A stretch of DNA of 12,631 nt from Alphaproteobacteria bacterium (lineage in GTDB: Bacteria; Pseudomonadota; Alphaproteobacteria; Rs-D84). Below the pieces are notes generated by a model that saw nothing but the letters and a program-made list of their open reading frames with translations, did no database searches and was not told where the DNA came from. A program made the translations under genes and the position numbers. Shown here piece after piece: positions 1 to 8,100 of the stretch (positions are counted from its first letter, which is position 1; each line of letters begins with the position of its first letter). Where the stretch lies: assembly GCA_009782725.1 (NCBI GenBank), contig WRIM01000009.1, positions 1 through 12,631 on the forward strand, in the 5' to 3' direction.

Positions 1-27
1 CTTGAAACACAAATAGAGGGAAAATGA
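1..27 (+). CDS. 3' end of an upstream gene (partial)
   Basis: The first frame is open from the window edge and ends at a TGA (25-27) that overlaps the next gene's ATG in an ATGA junction. This is a typical translational-coupling arrangement. Only eight residues (LETQIEGK) are visible, so the product cannot be identified from sequence. By context it could be the periplasmic adaptor (MacA/HlyD-like) that usually precedes a MacB-type ATPase/permease pair. Another frame has a stop at 14-16, so the choice of frame is not certain. Confidence 0.3.
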   Translation, partial: LETQIEGK

Positions 28-743
28 AAAACGAACCACCGATAATTTCTTTTAAAAAAATCGATAAATCGTTTCCGCTTGAAATCGGCGGCACGCAACA
101 GGTTTTGTACGGACTTGACTTTGATATCCGCGCGGGCGAATTCGTGTCGATTATGGGGCCTTCGGGTTCCGGAAAATCGACATGCATGAATATTATCGGC
201 GCGTTAGACACGCCGACCGGCGGCACTTATGAGCTTTATGGGAACGACGTCACGCATATGACCCCGGACGAGCTTGCAACAATGCGAAACGAATATATCG
301 GATTTGTGTTTCAAAACTTTAATTTGCTTACCAAGCGCAATGTCTTGGACAATGTGATGCTGCCGTTGATGTATCGGGGGCTTTCCATGGATGAGCGCGT
401 GGCGCGCGCGCGCCGGATGCTTCAACAAGTTGGTCTTGAAAAATTCGAATCATATTTGCCGACGCAGCTTTCCGGCGGAATGCGTCAACGCTGTGCGATC
501 GCGCGCGCTTTGGCGGGCGATCCCAAATTGATTCTGGCGGACGAGCCTACCGGCGCCTTGGACTCTAAAATGGGGCATGATATTTTGACATTCTTTAAGA
601 AATTAAATAAAGAAATGGGCATTACGATTGTGACAATCACGCACGAATTCGATATTGCGAAATTTTCCGACCGCCTTATCCACATCCGCGACGGACGCAT
701 AAATTACGACGGCCCGATACCAAAAGACAACAGGAAATTATAG
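24..743 (+). CDS. ABC transporter ATP-binding protein, MacB/LolD type
   Basis: This is a cytoplasmic ATPase subunit of 239 residues that would power the permease encoded at 1174-2394. All ABC motifs are visible: Walker A GPSGSGKST at 45-53, Q-loop Gln97 in FVFQNFNLL, signature LSGGMRQR at 149-156, Walker B LILADEPTG at 169-177 and H-loop His207. The methionine in LSGGM replaces the more usual glutamine. The NFNLL and DEPTGALD contexts are those of the MacB/LolD/FtsE group, whose members drive export or lipoprotein release by mechanotransmission. A GAGGG ribosome site (16-20) precedes the ATG, which overlaps the upstream stop. The stop codon TAG is the first three bases of a heptamer repeat array (741-775), so the original C-terminus may have been altered by that insertion. 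The substrate is unknown. Confidence 0.93.
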   Translation: MKNEPPIISFKKIDKSFPLEIGGTQQVLYGLDFDIRAGEFVSIMGPSGSGKSTCMNIIGALDTPTGGTYELYGNDVTHMTPDELATMRNEYIGFVFQNFNLLTKRNVLDNVMLPLMYRGLSMDERVARARRMLQQVGLEKFESYLPTQLSGGMRQRCAIARALAGDPKLILADEPTGALDSKMGHDILTFFKKLNKEMGITIVTITHEFDIAKFSDRLIHIRDGRINYDGPIPKDNRKL

Positions 744-775
744 ATAATAGATATTAGATACTAGATAGTAGATAT
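741..775 (+). repeat. Tandem heptamer array TAGATAN x5
   Basis: Five uninterrupted copies of TAGATAN occur, with only the seventh base varying (A, T, C, G, T). Because 7 is not a multiple of 3, TAG falls in all three frames of this strand. The first TAG is the stop codon of the ABC ATPase gene. The inverted partner lies at 1147-1160. Confidence 0.9.
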
Positions 776-789
776 GCGGAGAATAATTA

Positions 790-1161
790 ATGTCCAGAGA
801 TAGCGTAACTCTTGAAAAAAGCAAAAAATTTTCAGCACGGATTATCCGGCTTGATAAATACTTACGTGAGAAAAAATGTGACCGAGCGATATCAAATCAA
901 ATTTTACGATCCGGAACAAGTATCTGCGCCAATTTGTCCGAAGCAATATATGGCATAAGCCGAGGAGACTTTCTTCATAAAACCCATATAGCACTTAAAG
1001 AATGTGCGGAAACTATGCACTGGCTTGAAATGCTGAAAGAATCAGGAGATATTACGTCACGACAGTTTGAAAGCATGAAGGCAGATTGTGAAGAATTGCT
1101 GAAATTATTAATCGCCACAACAAAAACTACTAGAAATAAACTAAAAATATCTAGTATCTAA
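790..1161 (+). CDS. Four-helix-bundle protein (S23/IVP family)
   Basis: This 123-residue, mostly helical protein is of the four-helix-bundle type first known as the product of 23S rRNA intervening sequences. The family hallmarks are present: ILRSGTSICANLSEA at 39-53, then SRGDFLHKTHIALKECAETMHWLEML at about 57-82. Family members form helical bundles and pentamers, and relatives include the Avd accessory protein of diversity-generating retroelements. Their general biochemical role is not established. GGAGAA at 778-783 lies six bases before the ATG. The gene is AT-richer than its neighbours, is inserted between ABC transporter subunits, and has its TAA stop inside the right inverted repeat. No rRNA or reverse transcriptase is nearby, so this is neither an rRNA insertion nor a retroelement here. 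Confidence 0.88.
   Translation: MSRDSVTLEKSKKFSARIIRLDKYLREKKCDRAISNQILRSGTSICANLSEAIYGISRGDFLHKTHIALKECAETMHWLEMLKESGDITSRQFESMKADCEELLKLLIATTKTTRNKLKISSI
1147..1160 (-). repeat. Inverted TAGATAN heptamers x2
   Basis: Two NTATCTA units (N = A, G) on the plus strand are the reverse complement of the TAGATAN array at 741-775. With base 1161 they complete a 14-bp perfect inverted repeat with 754-767. The repeat encodes the last residues (about ISSI) of the four-helix-bundle protein and overlaps its stop codon. Confidence 0.85.
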
Positions 1162-1173
1162 AATGAGGGCTCT

Positions 1174-2394
1174 ATGACATTCAACGATATTCTTAAGGAA
1201 AGTTGGTTATCAATCAGCGGCAATAAAGTACGGTCTTTCCTGACAGTCCTTGGCATTATTATCGGCGTTATGGCGGTCGTGGTCATGATGTCTGTCGGCG
1301 ACGCGGTTCAAAAACAAATTACCGACCAATTCTCAAGTCTTGGCACGAATACGATTATCATTCGCGCGGGCGCCGCGCAAACAGGGGGCGTTCGCACGGG
1401 CGGCATGCGTCAGACTTTGACGCGGCAAAGCGCGGATGCGTTAAGACAATTGCCGGATATATCGGCCGCCGCGCCAATGCGTCAAACCTCGATCCAGGTT
1501 GTGTTCGGAAATCGCAACTGGGGCACCGCGGTTATCGGCACAAATCCGGACTATGCCACCATTCAGAATATTGAAATGGAGCATGGAGTATTCTTTGACC
1601 AATCAGCATTGCGCAATGGCTCTACATTTGCCGTAATCGGGCCAAAGACGGCGAACGAGCTTGATATGCCCATAGACCCCGTGGGTCAGATAATCCGAAT
1701 TAACAACGTCCCATTCGTGGTAATCGGCGTTATGCGAGAACGCGGGGACAGCATGATGGGAAGCCAAGACGACATGGTTATAATCCCGCTTACCACTTTT
1801 ACCAAACGCGTTTGGGGCGGGCGCTTTCCCGATGCCGTGCAAACAATCATGGTGCGCGTTTTCCAAGACGCGGACAATACGCTTGTAACCCAACAAATCA
1901 CGGCAATGCTGCGCGATCGGCATCGTCTGCGCGATGACGAGCCCGACGACTTTCAAATCATGGACATGCGCCAAGTTATGGAGACTATGAATACCATATC
2001 GGGATTTCTTCGCATGCTTTTAATGGCAATCGCATCCGTGTCTTTGTTGGTCGGTTCGATTGGAATTATGAATATGATGTTGGTAAGCGTGGCCGAGCGA
2101 ACGCGCGAGATAGGAATACGCAAAGCCATAGGCGCCAAAGAAACGCATATAACAATCCAATTCTTGTCCGAATCGGTATTGATTTCGTTTATCGGGTCTA
2201 TGGCGGGATTGATACTTGGCATTATATTGTCGCAAACAGTATTGCCGCGCGTTATGGATATGGCCGTGCCATTAAGCATTTGGTCGGTCATACTGTCGAT
2301 TGGCGTTGCGGTAGTCGTTGGAATTTCGTCGGGCGTGATGCCCGCGCGCAAGGCGGCCAAATTGAATCCGATTGACTCGTTGCGGCATGAATAA
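1174..2394 (+). CDS. ABC transporter permease, MacB/FtsX type
   Basis: This 406-residue inner-membrane permease partners the ATPase at 24-743. Its architecture is typical of MacB. A first transmembrane helix lies at about 20-43 (FLTVLGIIIGVMAVVVMMSVG) and is followed by a periplasmic domain at about 44-275. Three C-terminal helices follow at about 278-305, 328-352 and 366-388, with the conserved FtsX elements ERTREIGIRKAIGA and MPARKAAKLNPIDSLR. Such permeases move substrates from the periplasm through a TolC-type channel or act on lipoproteins; the substrate here is unknown. GAGGG (1165-1169) precedes the ATG. The TAA stop shares its last A with the ATG of yidD (TAATG), which suggests coupling. 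It lacks the fused N-terminal ATPase of canonical MacB, so it is a split-gene version. Confidence 0.93.
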   Translation: MTFNDILKESWLSISGNKVRSFLTVLGIIIGVMAVVVMMSVGDAVQKQITDQFSSLGTNTIIIRAGAAQTGGVRTGGMRQTLTRQSADALRQLPDISAAAPMRQTSIQVVFGNRNWGTAVIGTNPDYATIQNIEMEHGVFFDQSALRNGSTFAVIGPKTANELDMPIDPVGQIIRINNVPFVVIGVMRERGDSMMGSQDDMVIIPLTTFTKRVWGGRFPDAVQTIMVRVFQDADNTLVTQQITAMLRDRHRLRDDEPDDFQIMDMRQVMETMNTISGFLRMLLMAIASVSLLVGSIGIMNMMLVSVAERTREIGIRKAIGAKETHITIQFLSESVLISFIGSMAGLILGIILSQTVLPRVMDMAVPLSIWSVILSIGVAVVVGISSGVMPARKAAKLNPIDSLRHE

Positions 2395-2609
2395 TGAAGA
2401 AAACCGCGATATTTTTTATAAAAGTCTACCAATCCGCCCTATCCCCCGTATTCGGTGGAAGATGCGCATGCCGGTTTACGCCAACTTGCAGCGAATACGC
2501 CGCAGCGGCGATAGAAAAGCACGGGGTCGCGCGGGGCGGCTGGATTGCATTAAAAAGGATATCAAGATGTCGTCCGGGGGGCGGGGGCGGGTACGACCCT
2601 ATCCCTTGA
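2394..2609 (+). CDS. yidD: Membrane protein insertion efficiency factor YidD
   Basis: This 71-residue protein has the YidD pattern throughout: YQSALSPVFGG, CRFTPTCSEYAAAAIEKHG, GGWIALKRISRCRP and a closing GGYDPIP. YidD is a small membrane-associated protein that assists YidC-dependent insertion of inner-membrane proteins. In many bacteria it sits between rnpA and yidC. Here it is the last gene behind an ABC permease and overlaps it by one base, so translation is probably coupled. Its TGA stop (2607-2609) overlaps the -35 box of the accBC promoter. The length is normal for the family and nothing looks truncated. Confidence 0.93.
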   Translation: MKKTAIFFIKVYQSALSPVFGGRCACRFTPTCSEYAAAAIEKHGVARGGWIALKRISRCRPGGGGGYDPIP

Positions 2610-2633
2610 CTTCCATGCAATTTCTGGTACAAT
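2606..2633 (+). promoter_or_regulatory. Sigma70-like promoter of accBC
   Basis: TTGACT (2606-2611) and TACAAT (2628-2633) are separated by 16 bases, close to the sigma70 consensus. They lie about 40 bases upstream of accB. The -35 box overlaps the yidD stop codon, so the acc genes begin a new transcription unit. Confidence 0.65.
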
Positions 2634-2672
2634 TTGCGCTATGCTCAAGAGAGAATACTAAAAGGAAACTAA

Positions 2673-3128
2673 ATGTCATCGTATAGTACGATTGAAAAAA
2701 TGTCCAAAATGATGGACAAAATGGGTTTAACCGAATTAAAAATGGAATCCGGATTCTTGTTCGGCATCTGGAAAAAAGAAATCCACCTTTCCAAGCAGCC
2801 TAAAATGGTGGCAAGCCCCCAATTTGCTTCGACGCCGGCGGCGCCTTTGGCCAAGACCAGCTGCGAAGACTCTGCAAATCCGGCCGCGTGCGTTATTAAT
2901 GCGTTAAAATCGCCCATGGTCGGCGTTGTATTCTTGTCCCCGGAACCGGGCGCGGCGCCATTTGTAACGGTCGGTGCAACCGTCAAAGCGGGCGATACCG
3001 TCGCATTGATCGAAGCCATGAAGACTTTCAACCCGGTCAAATCGGAACGCGCCGGCACAGTCAAAGAAATTCTTGTAACCGACGGCCAAGCGGTAGAGTT
3101 CGACACGCCGTTGGTGGTGATCGAGTAA
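2673..3128 (+). CDS. accB: Acetyl-CoA carboxylase biotin carboxyl carrier protein
   Basis: AccB carries biotin between the biotin carboxylase (AccC) and the carboxyltransferase during malonyl-CoA synthesis, the first committed step of fatty acid synthesis. The 151-residue protein has the usual three parts: a helical N-terminal region (1-35), a Pro/Ala-rich linker (about 45-75), and a biotinyl domain (about 78-151) beginning with SPMVGVVF. The biotinylated lysine is Lys117 in EAMKTFN; the family more often has EAMKMMN or EAMKLMN. Conserved glycines and the closing PLVVIE are present. AAAGGAA (2661-2667) is a good ribosome site. accC follows four bases after the stop codon, so the two form an operon. 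Confidence 0.95.
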   Translation: MSSYSTIEKMSKMMDKMGLTELKMESGFLFGIWKKEIHLSKQPKMVASPQFASTPAAPLAKTSCEDSANPAACVINALKSPMVGVVFLSPEPGAAPFVTVGATVKAGDTVALIEAMKTFNPVKSERAGTVKEILVTDGQAVEFDTPLVVIE

Positions 3129-3132
3129 TAAC

Positions 3133-4485
3133 ATGTCAAAAAAAACAATCAAAAAAATACTGATAGCTAATCGGGGCGAGATTGCACTTCGCATTATTCG
3201 CGCGTGCCGCGATATGGGGCTTCGCTCTGTCGCCGTTTATTCCACAGCGGATGCGGACGCGACCCACGTGCATTTGGCCGACGAATCGGTTTGCATCGGG
3301 CCGGCCAAGGCCGCCGAATCATATCTTAATGAATCTGCGATTTTGACCGCGGCTCTTTTAACAAATGCGGACGCGATTCATCCGGGGTACGGATTCTTAT
3401 CCGAACGCGCGGATTTCGTCGAAAAAGTGGAACAGCATAAGTTAATCTGGATCGGGCCGACCGCCCAAATGATTTCCAAAATGGGCGACAAGGTAGAGGC
3501 GAAAAAGACCGCAATTGAATGCGGGCTTCCCGTTGTGCCGGGAAGCGACGGCGCGGTCGACACGTTGGAAGATGCGCTTAAATGGGCCCAGAAAATCGGA
3601 TATCCCGTAATGCTTAAAGCGGCATCGGGCGGCGGCGGCAAGGGAATACGCCCGGTATTGTCCAAAGACGACATGGCCGAGGCTTTTCAAATGACAAAAC
3701 GCGAAGCGTTGGCCGGATTCGGCGACGATACTTTGTATATGGAGAAATTATTGCTTCACCCGCGGCATATAGAGTTTCAGGTTTTGGGCGACCACCATGG
3801 AAACGTCGTGATATTCGGCGAACGCGACTGTTCATTGCAGCGTAAAAACCAAAAAGTCATGGAAGAATGCCCTGCGGCGGCCCTTACCCAGAAACAGCGC
3901 GACGATATGATTGAAATCTGCAAAACGGCCGTGAAGAAAATGGGGTATACGAACGCGGGCACGTTGGAATTCATGTTCGAAGACGGCAAGTTTTATTTCT
4001 TGGAAATGAATACCCGACTCCAAGTCGAACACCCGGTGACAGAAATGGTTTACGGCGTCGATTTGGTGCGCGAGCAAATTCGTGTGGCGCGCGGGGAAGA
4101 ATTGGGATATAGCCAATCCAACCTTGTGCCGAATGGTCACGCAATAGAATTTCGTATTAATGCCGAAGACCCCGAAACTTTTATCCCGAATCCGGGCAAA
4201 ATAACGCAATACTCGGTTCCGGGGGGCCTCGGCATTCGTGTTGATTCCGCCGTGTATCCGGGGTATTCTATTCCGTCGCATTACGACTCTATGATTGCGA
4301 AATTAATCGTTTGGGCGCCGACGCGCACGGCTTGCATTATGCGTTCTATGCGGGCTTTGGATGAATTTGTAATCGAAGGCGTCAAAACAACGATTCCTTT
4401 GCAGCAAAAACTATTAAAGAACAAAGACGTCCGGAATCTTGACATCGACAATCATTGGCTAGAAGAGTTTTTGAAGAACTCGTAG
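3133..4485 (+). CDS. accC: Acetyl-CoA carboxylase biotin carboxylase subunit
   Basis: AccC carboxylates the biotin of AccB using ATP and bicarbonate. The 450-residue length matches the family. Visible elements are the N-terminal biotin carboxylase domain (KILIANRGEIALRIIRA, 8-24), HPGYGFLSE (83-91), the ATP-grasp glycine-rich loop ASGGGGKGI (164-172), HIEFQVLGD (212-220), ERDCSLQRKNQK (230-241), and the catalytic segment EMNTRLQVEHPVTE (291-304) with Arg295 and Glu299. The C-terminal domain follows from about 335. The protein appears complete and functional. The TAG stop (4483-4485) lies inside the left arm of a REP palindrome that separates this gene from the convergent transposase gene. Confidence 0.96.
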   Translation: MSKKTIKKILIANRGEIALRIIRACRDMGLRSVAVYSTADADATHVHLADESVCIGPAKAAESYLNESAILTAALLTNADAIHPGYGFLSERADFVEKVEQHKLIWIGPTAQMISKMGDKVEAKKTAIECGLPVVPGSDGAVDTLEDALKWAQKIGYPVMLKAASGGGGKGIRPVLSKDDMAEAFQMTKREALAGFGDDTLYMEKLLLHPRHIEFQVLGDHHGNVVIFGERDCSLQRKNQKVMEECPAAALTQKQRDDMIEICKTAVKKMGYTNAGTLEFMFEDGKFYFLEMNTRLQVEHPVTEMVYGVDLVREQIRVARGEELGYSQSNLVPNGHAIEFRINAEDPETFIPNPGKITQYSVPGGLGIRVDSAVYPGYSIPSHYDSMIAKLIVWAPTRTACIMRSMRALDEFVIEGVKTTIPLQQKLLKNKDVRNLDIDNHWLEEFLKNS

Positions 4486-4508
4486 GGGCGCATAATTTCG
4501 CCCCCTAC
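4482..4508. repeat. REP palindrome 1, shared 3' ends of accC and RAYT
   Basis: GTAGGGGCG (4482-4490) is mirrored by CGCCCCCTAC (4499-4508), giving a GC-rich hairpin with one extra base in one arm. The TAG of accC (4483-4485) and the TAG of the minus-strand transposase gene (4507-4505) are both within its arms. It may also act as a two-way terminator, although it lacks a clear U-tract. Confidence 0.8.
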
Positions 4509-5131
4509 ATAATCTGATTATAAAACTCATCCAATTGTTTCTGATATAATTTATCAGAATCCCATGTTCGCGGATTGGATTTAATGTAATTCGCAATTTC
4601 ACGATAATCATCATTATCCCGGACAATATGTTCATAATAATTCCGCTGCCAGATTTGTTTTCCGATTTGTTTCGATACGGCCGATTTGAATCCACGAATG
4701 ATATGTGCCAATGTGCCGATTTTATCCCCGGGCCTCAAACCATGGTGGGCGCAATTATGCGCCCCTACAGAGTTTGATTGTTGTGGTAAAAATTCTTCGT
4801 TGGCCGTAAACGTTGTAGGGGCGCATAATTGCGCCCTGCCAGAGCCCATTATTTCAACCGTGGGTTGAATCTCTATGATGAAATGCGAATGATTCGGCAT
4901 GATGACCCATTCGTGCAATTGTGTGCGATTATTACGATTCGGGATTTCCAACAAACAATTTTTAACGATTTTACCAACATTATTCAAAATCATTTCGCCA
5001 TTTTGGATATGGCCGAATATGCATTGTTTTTCATGTGTGCAAATGGTTATGAAATACGCGCCGGGATTCGAATAATCGTATCCGCGTTTTCGAATAGTGC
5101 GACGGTGATGTACGTCTTTATCGAATTTCAT
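4505..5131 (-). CDS. REP-associated tyrosine transposase (RAYT, IS200-like Y1 family)
   Basis: RAYTs are single-copy HUH/Y1 nucleases related to IS200/IS605 TnpA that process REP hairpins. In this 208-residue protein, RGYDYSNPGAYFITICTHEK (residues 16-35) is the typical N-terminus. The metal-binding HxH motif lies in MPNHSHFIIEI (His81, His83). A tyrosine of WQRNYYEH (Tyr165 or Tyr166) is the likely nucleophile, followed by IANYIKSNPRTW. Residues 98-130 are unusual: GRAQLCAPT and VGAHNCAH are translations of two inverted REP copies inside the gene. The frame is intact. No strong ribosome site precedes the ATG. REP palindromes lie at both ends (4482-4508, 5149-5175), and two more pairs of the same family occur in the window. 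Confidence 0.88.
   Translation of the reverse strand: MKFDKDVHHRRTIRKRGYDYSNPGAYFITICTHEKQCIFGHIQNGEMILNNVGKIVKNCLLEIPNRNNRTQLHEWVIMPNHSHFIIEIQPTVEIMGSGRAQLCAPTTFTANEEFLPQQSNSVGAHNCAHHGLRPGDKIGTLAHIIRGFKSAVSKQIGKQIWQRNYYEHIVRDNDDYREIANYIKSNPRTWDSDKLYQKQLDEFYNQIM
4744..4768 (-). repeat. REP palindrome 2, inside the RAYT gene
   Basis: On the minus strand this copy begins with 22 bases identical to those of REP 3 (4815-4840), consensus GTAGGGGCGCATAATTGCGC plus CC. The two copies are inverted with a 46-base loop, forming a REPIN-like doublet. It is translated in frame as VGAHNCAH in the transposase. Confidence 0.85.
4815..4840 (+). repeat. REP palindrome 3, inside the RAYT gene
   Basis: This is the plus-oriented partner of REP 2, with the same 22-base core. 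It encodes GRAQLCAPT in the transposase on the minus strand. Confidence 0.85.
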
Positions 5132-5148
5132 AATTTGTGTTCAAATTA

Positions 5149-5175
5149 ATAGGGGCGTATTGCATACGCCCCTAT
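5149..5175. repeat. REP palindrome 4 upstream of RAYT
   Basis: A perfect 12-bp inverted repeat, ATAGGGGCGTAT (5149-5160) and ATACGCCCCTAT (5164-5175), has a three-base loop. It lies between the end of the large exported-protein gene and the start of the transposase gene. It belongs to the TAGGGGCG...CGCCCCTA family of the other REPs with a different centre. It could also terminate transcription of the large gene. Confidence 0.8.
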
Positions 5176-5197
5176 ATGGTTTGTGGTTGTAATCGCC

Positions 5198-8100
5198 CTA
5201 TTCCATCGTGGTCGAGCGGAAGTCGCCGAACATACCGATTTCTTCGGCGCCGATGTAACAGCGGATTTTTTTACCGATATTATCCATCCATTCTTTGGCG
5301 GCTTCTTCGGCGGCCTTGTCCGCGGCGGACTCTTGGGCGTCTTTGACCGCGCGGTTGGTAATGGCATTGAACGCAAGCGCGCCAATCGCCGCCCCACCGA
5401 CATTAACCAATGTTTTACCGCCACCACCGGACCAGAAGTTTCCACTACCTTCTTCGCCTTTAAACGCACCGCATCTATTATTTGAGAGTATCGCTGTCAT
5501 ATTTGCTATGGCATTGGCTGCGGACAAATTAGATACACAAAGAGCGTTGCCATTCGATGCAGTTTTACCCGTGATATAACGAGAATCCCCAACATACGTA
5601 AACCCAGCATTGTTACCTTCCCCATTTATAACCTGCTTTCCTTGCATTGCGCAAAGGGCGCCAGAATCTTGCAACGATGTTATGGCTTTTTCTACTTCAC
5701 CCCGACATACACGTACCCTTTGATCGTTGATGTCATTCGCGGTCTGTCTATTCGTACCGATAAGACTTCCAAAGCCGCCTTTTTGAAGCGCGTTCATACC
5801 CGCCGCGCCGCCCAATGCGCCGACGACCGTTCCGGCCACCGTCGCCCACCTGCGCGTCGTTCCGGCGCCCTTCATTTCGGAAAGATATGTTTCTTCATAG
5901 ACATCTTGCGAAATTCCTTCCAAATCGGCTTGGGGTATCCATGATCCGCAGACAAAGCTGTCCCCCACCGCGAAATTCGTCCGCGACCAATATCCGTCTT
6001 CCAGCCATTTTTTGATGCGCGGATCGGTCGAACGCAATTCCACACGCACGCGACAGAACGAACCGTAAAGGTCATTCGACGCTTGCAGCTGGTTGTCCGA
6101 CAGTCCGAATATCGAATAGTCGTTCGGGACTTTGTTGGATTTCAAACGCGCCCACATGAATGTCGAATACATGTCTTTGTTGCCCATGATTCCGCCAGCA
6201 TTTTCCGCATGGCACATGTTCATCTGACGCGTTAATTTCGCGTTGTATATCGCCTGAGCCTCCAGCTCTAAATCAAATATCAATTGTTGGAATATTTGGT
6301 TTTCGGCCATGCGCACCGCATAGTCGTTATTCGACACCATATACGGTATCGTATACGATTTGATGACTTTGCCGTTTGTATCGCGTATATCGTCCGAACC
6401 GTCGCACCGGCCAAAGTCGGCCAAATTCGACGCATCGGCAAGGCACAGCAACGCGCCGTTGGCGTCCCTCATCTGAACCGTTTCCGTGAACTTTACGTCA
6501 TAGTTCGCAACGCCGCCGTCAAGCCAGCCTTGGCGTGCCGACGTAGCGCCGCCCCATACGCTGTCCCCTTGGGCCGTGGCGTTTTTGATTTTCGCGGTCT
6601 CGACCCGGATATGCTCTTCGCAAGTCTGATTAGTTTTAACCGTATTGATGCAAAGCCCGATTACAATCGCCCGGTCAAGCACGCCCGCAACGCGATTGCC
6701 CGCCGCGCGGTTATCCGGCATGCCGCCGATCGCCGACACTATGTCCGTGCGATTTCTGAAGCAATTCTGGAAATCCGTTCCGCACATATTTTTAACGCAA
6801 GACTGCGCAATCGATTGGCATTGTCTTTTCATGCCTTCTAATGCGGCCGCGCTGAACGAAGTCGCCAAACGCGCATTCAAGGCCGCAACCGCGCCAACCG
6901 GGTCACGAAGGCCTTCGGTCGCAGTCGGGCTTGTGAACAATTTCGCAAATATGCCCGCGTCTTCTTCATACATCAAATGACCGGAACCCGTATCGAACGT
7001 CGCCGCCGCAAACCGGCATGCGATGTCGGAATTCACAACCGCGGCGCATCCCATTTGAATTTCACGAAGCGGTTTGGCTTGGGTTATATCCAATACTTTG
7101 GTCGTTTCATTAAATGCGGACGAATAGCATACGCTTCCCACGCCTTCGCCGCAGTGACGCATCGCGCATTGCACGATTGTGTCAGAACAGCGTGCTTTCT
7201 GGCGCGCGGCGAATTTATCAATCATTTCGTCGATTTTCGCCTTCATGCTGTTGTTAAATCTGGATGCGTACATGTCCGCGAACACGTCTTCTTTGTTTTC
7301 TTCATTGGCAAGTTGCGACGCGGTCGGCATAGAACCCTTGACCGTGGAATAGCAATATCTATTCGCGCCGATTGTATCAAAGCACGCATTCCGTATAAGG
7401 CCTGAAATTTCCGCGCGGTTAACCGGCCCCAAATCATTCGGGGTCGTTACCGTCCAACTTGTCACGGTGGTTGTCGTGGCCGACGCGCCCCCGCGTCCGC
7501 GGCGGCGTCCCGGATTTTCAGAGCCCGTTGTCGCGGTTTCCGTATATTCTTCGACTATGTCGACTATGCTTGAATTCGCGCCTTCTTTACACAGATATGG
7601 ATTCGGAGCGCAAGCCTGTAAGATACAGTTATCGACAACTTTATAACAAGTGGCCACCGCATTCACGGCCGCAAGCGCAGCACCTTCGTCAATCATATCG
7701 CGGATGCGTCCGCCAGATTGCGGATTGGCCGTCACGTCCGTCGTGCCCCAAAGTTCTTTGCGTCCCTCTAATTGGCAACGGGCAAGCGTCGATGAGCAGA
7801 ATACTTTCTGTTTTCTGAATTCGGAATCGGATGTGCAAAGCTCGAAATCCGCGCCGCAAACATCGTCGCGTTTCAAGCATTGGGTATAGCGGCGAACACA
7901 ATCTTGGGTGTTCAAGCGTTGGGAAATCGACGCGCCGACAATCATGCTTCCCAATATGGAATTTTCCGTCGGATAGATAAATACGAACTCGCCGTTGTCG
8001 TCTTTTTCGGTCGTGCTTCTTGTCGCAAGTATGCCGGTGTTATTCGTTCCGTACAATTGATGAATGGCGTTCGACGGGCATGTCAGCAATATGCTGGCAC

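Larger units (their letters stand above)
741..1161 (+). mobile_element. Putative four-helix-bundle gene cassette bounded by inverted TAGATAN heptamers
   Basis: Five tandem heptamers of form TAGATAN (741-775; N = A, T, C, G, T) precede the four-helix-bundle gene. Two heptamers in the opposite orientation (1147-1160, NTATCTA) end it. The core TTAGATACTAGATA (754-767) is a perfect 14-bp inverted repeat of 1148-1161. The unit separates an ABC ATPase gene from its partner permease gene, which are normally adjacent. The same heptamer arrays bound an ORF-less element at 9015-9151. No transposase and no target-site duplication are evident. Mobility is inferred from the inverted ends, the operon interruption and the second copy of the ends. 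Confidence 0.55.

Noticed and set aside
790..1161. Diversity-generating retroelement accessory gene (Avd) or 23S rRNA intervening sequence
   Set aside because: Both contain related four-helix-bundle proteins, but there is no reverse transcriptase, template/variable repeat pair or rRNA in the window.
2372..2686. A 104-codon reading frame overlapping yidD and the permease end
   Set aside because: It has no recognisable motifs and no ribosome site. It overlaps the clear YidD frame, which has full family conservation.
4505..5131. RAYT as a pseudogene disrupted by REP insertions
   Set aside because: The reading frame is continuous and keeps the HxH motif, the tyrosine region and normal termini, so it may well be functional.
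6284..6841. A 185-codon plus-strand frame inside the large exported-protein gene
   Set aside because: It is antisense to a gene with a signal peptide and patterned cysteines. Its Arg/Ala/His-rich translation is typical of a complementary-strand shadow.
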